From positions 148,842-212,841 of the forward strand of contig JACKHW010000007.1 in the NCBI GenBank assembly GCA_020638795.1: a DNA stretch of 64,000 nt, given 5' to 3'. Each line of letters starts with the position of its first letter. The stretch's first letter is position 1. The translations under genes were made by a program, and so were the position numbers. The stretch comes from Planctomycetota bacterium. Its GTDB lineage: Bacteria > Planctomycetota > UBA1135 > GCA-002748355. This document shows positions 61,468 to 64,000 of this stretch, in pieces. The notes below the pieces were generated by a model, which ran no database searches, was not told the origin of the DNA, and worked only from the letters and a program-made list of their open reading frames with translations.

Positions 61468-62637
61468 TCAGAAGCCGGTCGAAACACAGTTGCTGAGCAC
61501 GCGGATCCACGCACCGTCGAGCTGTATCGACTGCCAGTGGAGGTCGCCGCGGATCCCGGCGGGGATGTTCAGGCGGAGCGACGCGCGCGGCAAGCGTGGT
61601 GTCGCGTCGAGGCGCAACGCACCCAGGTAGACCATGCTGGACGGGTCGAGGCACAGCGTCCCGAACGGCGGCGCCGGAATGTTCGCCGTCGAGCCCGCGA
61701 CGTAGAGCACAACGTAGTCCGAAGCGACGCCCACGCTGTCGAGCGTGAGCGTGCCCGGCGAGGCCCAGCCCGCGCGCGCACCGAGACCCGAGACCTGCGC
61801 GAGGCGCAGGTGCTCGTAGAGGAAGGGCACGACGTGCTGCACGTGGAAGTTCGCGTTGTACTCGCCCCACGGTGCGTGCCCAGCCTGGACCTTATGGAGC
61901 TCGGACGGCACGCCTACCTGGCGCGCACGCTGGTCGAGTTCCACGGCGTGGCTGTAGGGCACCGTCTGGTCGTTCGTGCCATGGATGATCTGCACCGGCG
62001 CTTCGCCTGCTTGCATCTCCGACAGATCCCAGAGGAAGCCCCAGAGGTCGATCACGGCGTGGACCTTCGACGAGAACCCGGGGTTGCCACTCGAGCCCTC
62101 GCCGGGGACGTACGCGGCCTCGCAGCAGGTGATCGCACCGGCGGACGAGCCGAGGCACGCGATGCGCGTCTCGTCGAGTCGCAGCTGCGCACCGTTCTTC
62201 CGCAACCAGCGCACGGCTGCCTTCATGTCATGGGCCGCGTCGATCGCGTTCTCGCGGATGAGCGGCTGCGTCAGCGGACGCAGACGGTAGTTGATCGAGA
62301 TCGCGATGTAGCCACGCTTCGCGAAGTCGTTGCACAAGTTCACGAACTGCGCCGTGCCCTTGTCGCCACTTCGGAAGCCACCGCCGTGCACGACGACGAC
62401 CGCAGCGCGCGTCGTCGCCGTGTCCCCCTGCGGCGTGTAGAGGTCGAGGCGGAGTGTCTCCGTTTGCTGCGTGTAGCGGTTGACCGCCGAGCCGAAGACG
62501 ATGTTGCTCTGCCGATCGACGTTCGAGAAGAGCGCGTCGCGGTACCGCGCGTTCTGTGCGGTCGCATCCAACGCGATGGAGGCGGCGGCGAGGCAGGTGA
62601 CGGCGAGATGGGACGCGAAGGGACGGATCGACATCAT
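61468..62637 (-). CDS. Exported carboxylesterase (alpha/beta-hydrolase) with C-terminal beta domain
   Basis: A 389-residue protein starting at 62637 (MMSIRPFASHLAVTCLAAAS), signal peptide to about 26. It has an alpha/beta-hydrolase with the HGGGFRSGD oxyanion motif, the nucleophile elbow CLGSSAGAITCCEAAYV and the catalytic histidine in VQAGHAPWGEYN. The last ~90 residues (LRLNIPAGIRGDLHWQSIQL...) form a small beta domain similar to the ends of three other exported proteins here. Probably secreted; it may hydrolyse polymer or lipid esters. Convergent with the ATP-grasp cluster. Confidence 0.85.
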   Translation of the reverse strand: MMSIRPFASHLAVTCLAAASIALDATAQNARYRDALFSNVDRQSNIVFGSAVNRYTQQTETLRLDLYTPQGDTATTRAAVVVVHGGGFRSGDKGTAQFVNLCNDFAKRGYIAISINYRLRPLTQPLIRENAIDAAHDMKAAVRWLRKNGAQLRLDETRIACLGSSAGAITCCEAAYVPGEGSSGNPGFSSKVHAVIDLWGFLWDLSEMQAGEAPVQIIHGTNDQTVPYSHAVELDQRARQVGVPSELHKVQAGHAPWGEYNANFHVQHVVPFLYEHLRLAQVSGLGARAGWASPGTLTLDSVGVASDYVVLYVAGSTANIPAPPFGTLCLDPSSMVYLGALRLDATPRLPRASLRLNIPAGIRGDLHWQSIQLDGAWIRVLSNCVSTGF

Positions 62638-62770
62638 GGCCAAAAAACGCTCGGTCGTTTCTTTGTGCGGGGAATCGGAACGCGGATCGACGACGCTATC
62701 GCCGGGCGTGGCCGCGGTCACTCCCGTGCGAGCAGGTGTTGCAAGCGCGTTACGAAAGAGGGAACTGGCA

Positions 62771-64000
62771 ATGCAAGATGATCCGATGCAGCGGCTTTCG
62801 GCGCGCGGCGCGAAACTCGCGGGCGCCTCACCGATGGCGCCCTACATCCTCGAGCACTTCTCGCGGAAGGCGGACGCGTGGGATACGCGCGAGAACGAGG
62901 ATGGCTACATCGCGCTCTGTATTGCCGAGAACCATTTGATGGACGACCTACTCGTCCCCTGGCTCCATCGCGACACGCAGCCGCCCGCGCGTGTCCTCGC
63001 GTACGACGCAATGGTCGGGGCACAGTCGTTCCGCGAACAACTCGCGCGTTTCTTCGAGCGCACGTTCCTCGGGCGGCGCTTCGCACCCGAACAGATCGCA
63101 GCGCTCTGCGGCGCGGGGACCGTGCTCGAGGCGCTCTTTTACGCGATCGGCGATCCGGGCGACGTCGTGCTCGTGCCGACGCCGAGCTACGCGGGCTTTT
63201 GGACGGACCTCGAGACGCGCGACGCCTTGCGCATCGAGCCGGTCGCGTGCTCCAGCGAAGACGGCTTCGCGTTGACGATCGAGCGGCTCGATCGAGCTCA
63301 TGCGAACGCCGGCGGGCGTGTGCGCGCGCTGCTCTTCACCAACCCCGACAATCCGCTCGGCCGCGTCGCGAGTGCGGACGCCGTGCGCGCGATCGCGGCT
63401 TGGGCCGAGTCGAGGCGCATCCACGTGGTCTTCGACGAGATCTACGCGCTCTCGGTGTTCGGCGATCGCTCGTTCACGAGCGTGGCCCAAGTGCGTGAGG
63501 AGCTCGGTCCGTACGTGCACATCGTGTGGGCCTTCAGCAAGGACTTCGGCGCGAGCGGCCTGCGCTGCGGCGTGCTCGTCAGTGAGAACGCAGCCGTGTT
63601 GCGCGCGGTCGACAGCGTCGCGTACTGGGGCGCCGTGTCTGGACACACGCAGTGGATGCTCGGACAGATGATCTCGGACGAAGAGTTCGTCGCGCGCTAC
63701 ACGCGCGAGCTACAGGAGCGCCTCGGTGAGACCTATTGCCGCGTCGTCCAAGCCCTCGATGCCGTCGGTATCCCGGTCGTGCCCGCGGGCGGCGGGATCT
63801 TCGTGCTCTGTGACCTGCGACGCTTCTTGGGGAATGCGAGCGCGGAGGCGGAGCACGCGCTGTGGCGGCGCCTCGTCGACGAGGCAGGCGTCAACCTGAC
63901 GCCTGGCAGCGCATGCAGGATCTCGGAGCCGGGCTTCTTCCGACTTTGCTACGCCGGGGTGCCGCGAGAGGCCGTGCTCGCGGGAATCGAACGGGTCGGG
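62771..64000 (+). CDS. PLP-dependent aminotransferase class I/II (ACC-synthase-like), runs off right edge
   Basis: An open frame starting at 62771 (MQDDPMQRLSARGAKLAGAS) continues to the end of the window without a stop, so the C-terminus is missing (about 410 codons seen). It shows the fold type I core: AENHLMDDLL early, FTNPDNPLGRV (PLP aspartate region), VVFDEIYALSVFG and the Schiff-base lysine in VWAFSKDFGASGLRCGV, with the C-terminal arginine region FFRLCYAGVP. The pattern is closest to ACC-synthase/class I-II aminotransferases. No neighbour clarifies its substrate. Confidence 0.88.
   Translation, partial: MQDDPMQRLSARGAKLAGASPMAPYILEHFSRKADAWDTRENEDGYIALCIAENHLMDDLLVPWLHRDTQPPARVLAYDAMVGAQSFREQLARFFERTFLGRRFAPEQIAALCGAGTVLEALFYAIGDPGDVVLVPTPSYAGFWTDLETRDALRIEPVACSSEDGFALTIERLDRAHANAGGRVRALLFTNPDNPLGRVASADAVRAIAAWAESRRIHVVFDEIYALSVFGDRSFTSVAQVREELGPYVHIVWAFSKDFGASGLRCGVLVSENAAVLRAVDSVAYWGAVSGHTQWMLGQMISDEEFVARYTRELQERLGETYCRVVQALDAVGIPVVPAGGGIFVLCDLRRFLGNASAEAEHALWRRLVDEAGVNLTPGSACRISEPGFFRLCYAGVPREAVLAGIERVG

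Overview
The window is a GC-rich, gene-dense bacterial chromosome segment with short intergenic gaps and many ATGA start/stop overlaps. The secreted proteins (BNR and SBBP propellers, CARDB repeats, carboxypeptidase-regulatory-like folds, a TPR-gluzincin protein), a Rieske/cytochrome b cluster with a HAO-like octaheme cytochrome, and an unusual type-IV-pilin-like giant all suggest a Planctomycetota-like organism. That placement is an inference from gene content; there is no rRNA or other phylogenetic marker here to confirm it.

Left edge (1-3535): the right end of an integrated element. An IS66-family insertion sequence (tnpA, tnpB and the 5' part of tnpC) sits in or beside a phage-type replication gene, next to a RusA-type Holliday-junction resolvase. 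The element ends in an isolated 3' half of a tRNA-Pro(TGG), starting exactly at the anticodon loop, which is the expected signature of integration into a tRNA gene.

Respiratory region (3566-11584): an alginate-export-family outer-membrane protein is divergent from a five-gene operon encoding a Rieske protein, cytochrome b, an octaheme HAO-like cytochrome, NapA nitrate reductase and a tetraheme NapB-like cytochrome. Three TCGCA-N4-TGCGA palindromes lie between the two transcription units. The set looks like a quinol-to-nitrate/nitrite chain in which a Rieske/b complex takes the place of NapC.

Middle (11793-36987): a PilX-like giant, a secreted propeller, two tRNA-Gln genes (TTG and CTG), a TPR-gluzincin protein, an M16 protease, a large carboxypeptidase-regulatory-like protein, a CPBP protease, ElbB, a GNAT-like protein, a BNR-repeat protein, two small lipoproteins, an M19 dipeptidase, acylphosphatase and a CARDB protein.

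Right (37010-64000): an AmpG-like permease with a GNAT-nitrilase fusion; an amidohydrolase; a serA / class-V aminotransferase / ClpX-like operon; paired small membrane proteins; an SBBP-repeat protein; small secreted proteins; glycogen synthase; a CDF transporter; and an ATP-grasp-rich cluster. The core of that cluster (54706-61329) has three ATP-grasp ligases, an S51 (cyanophycinase/peptidase E-like) protein and two alpha/beta-hydrolases, largely with ATGA coupling; a fourth ATP-grasp gene lies at 50552-51772. This looks like an uncharacterised amide-forming and hydrolysing pathway. The window ends inside a class I/II aminotransferase gene.
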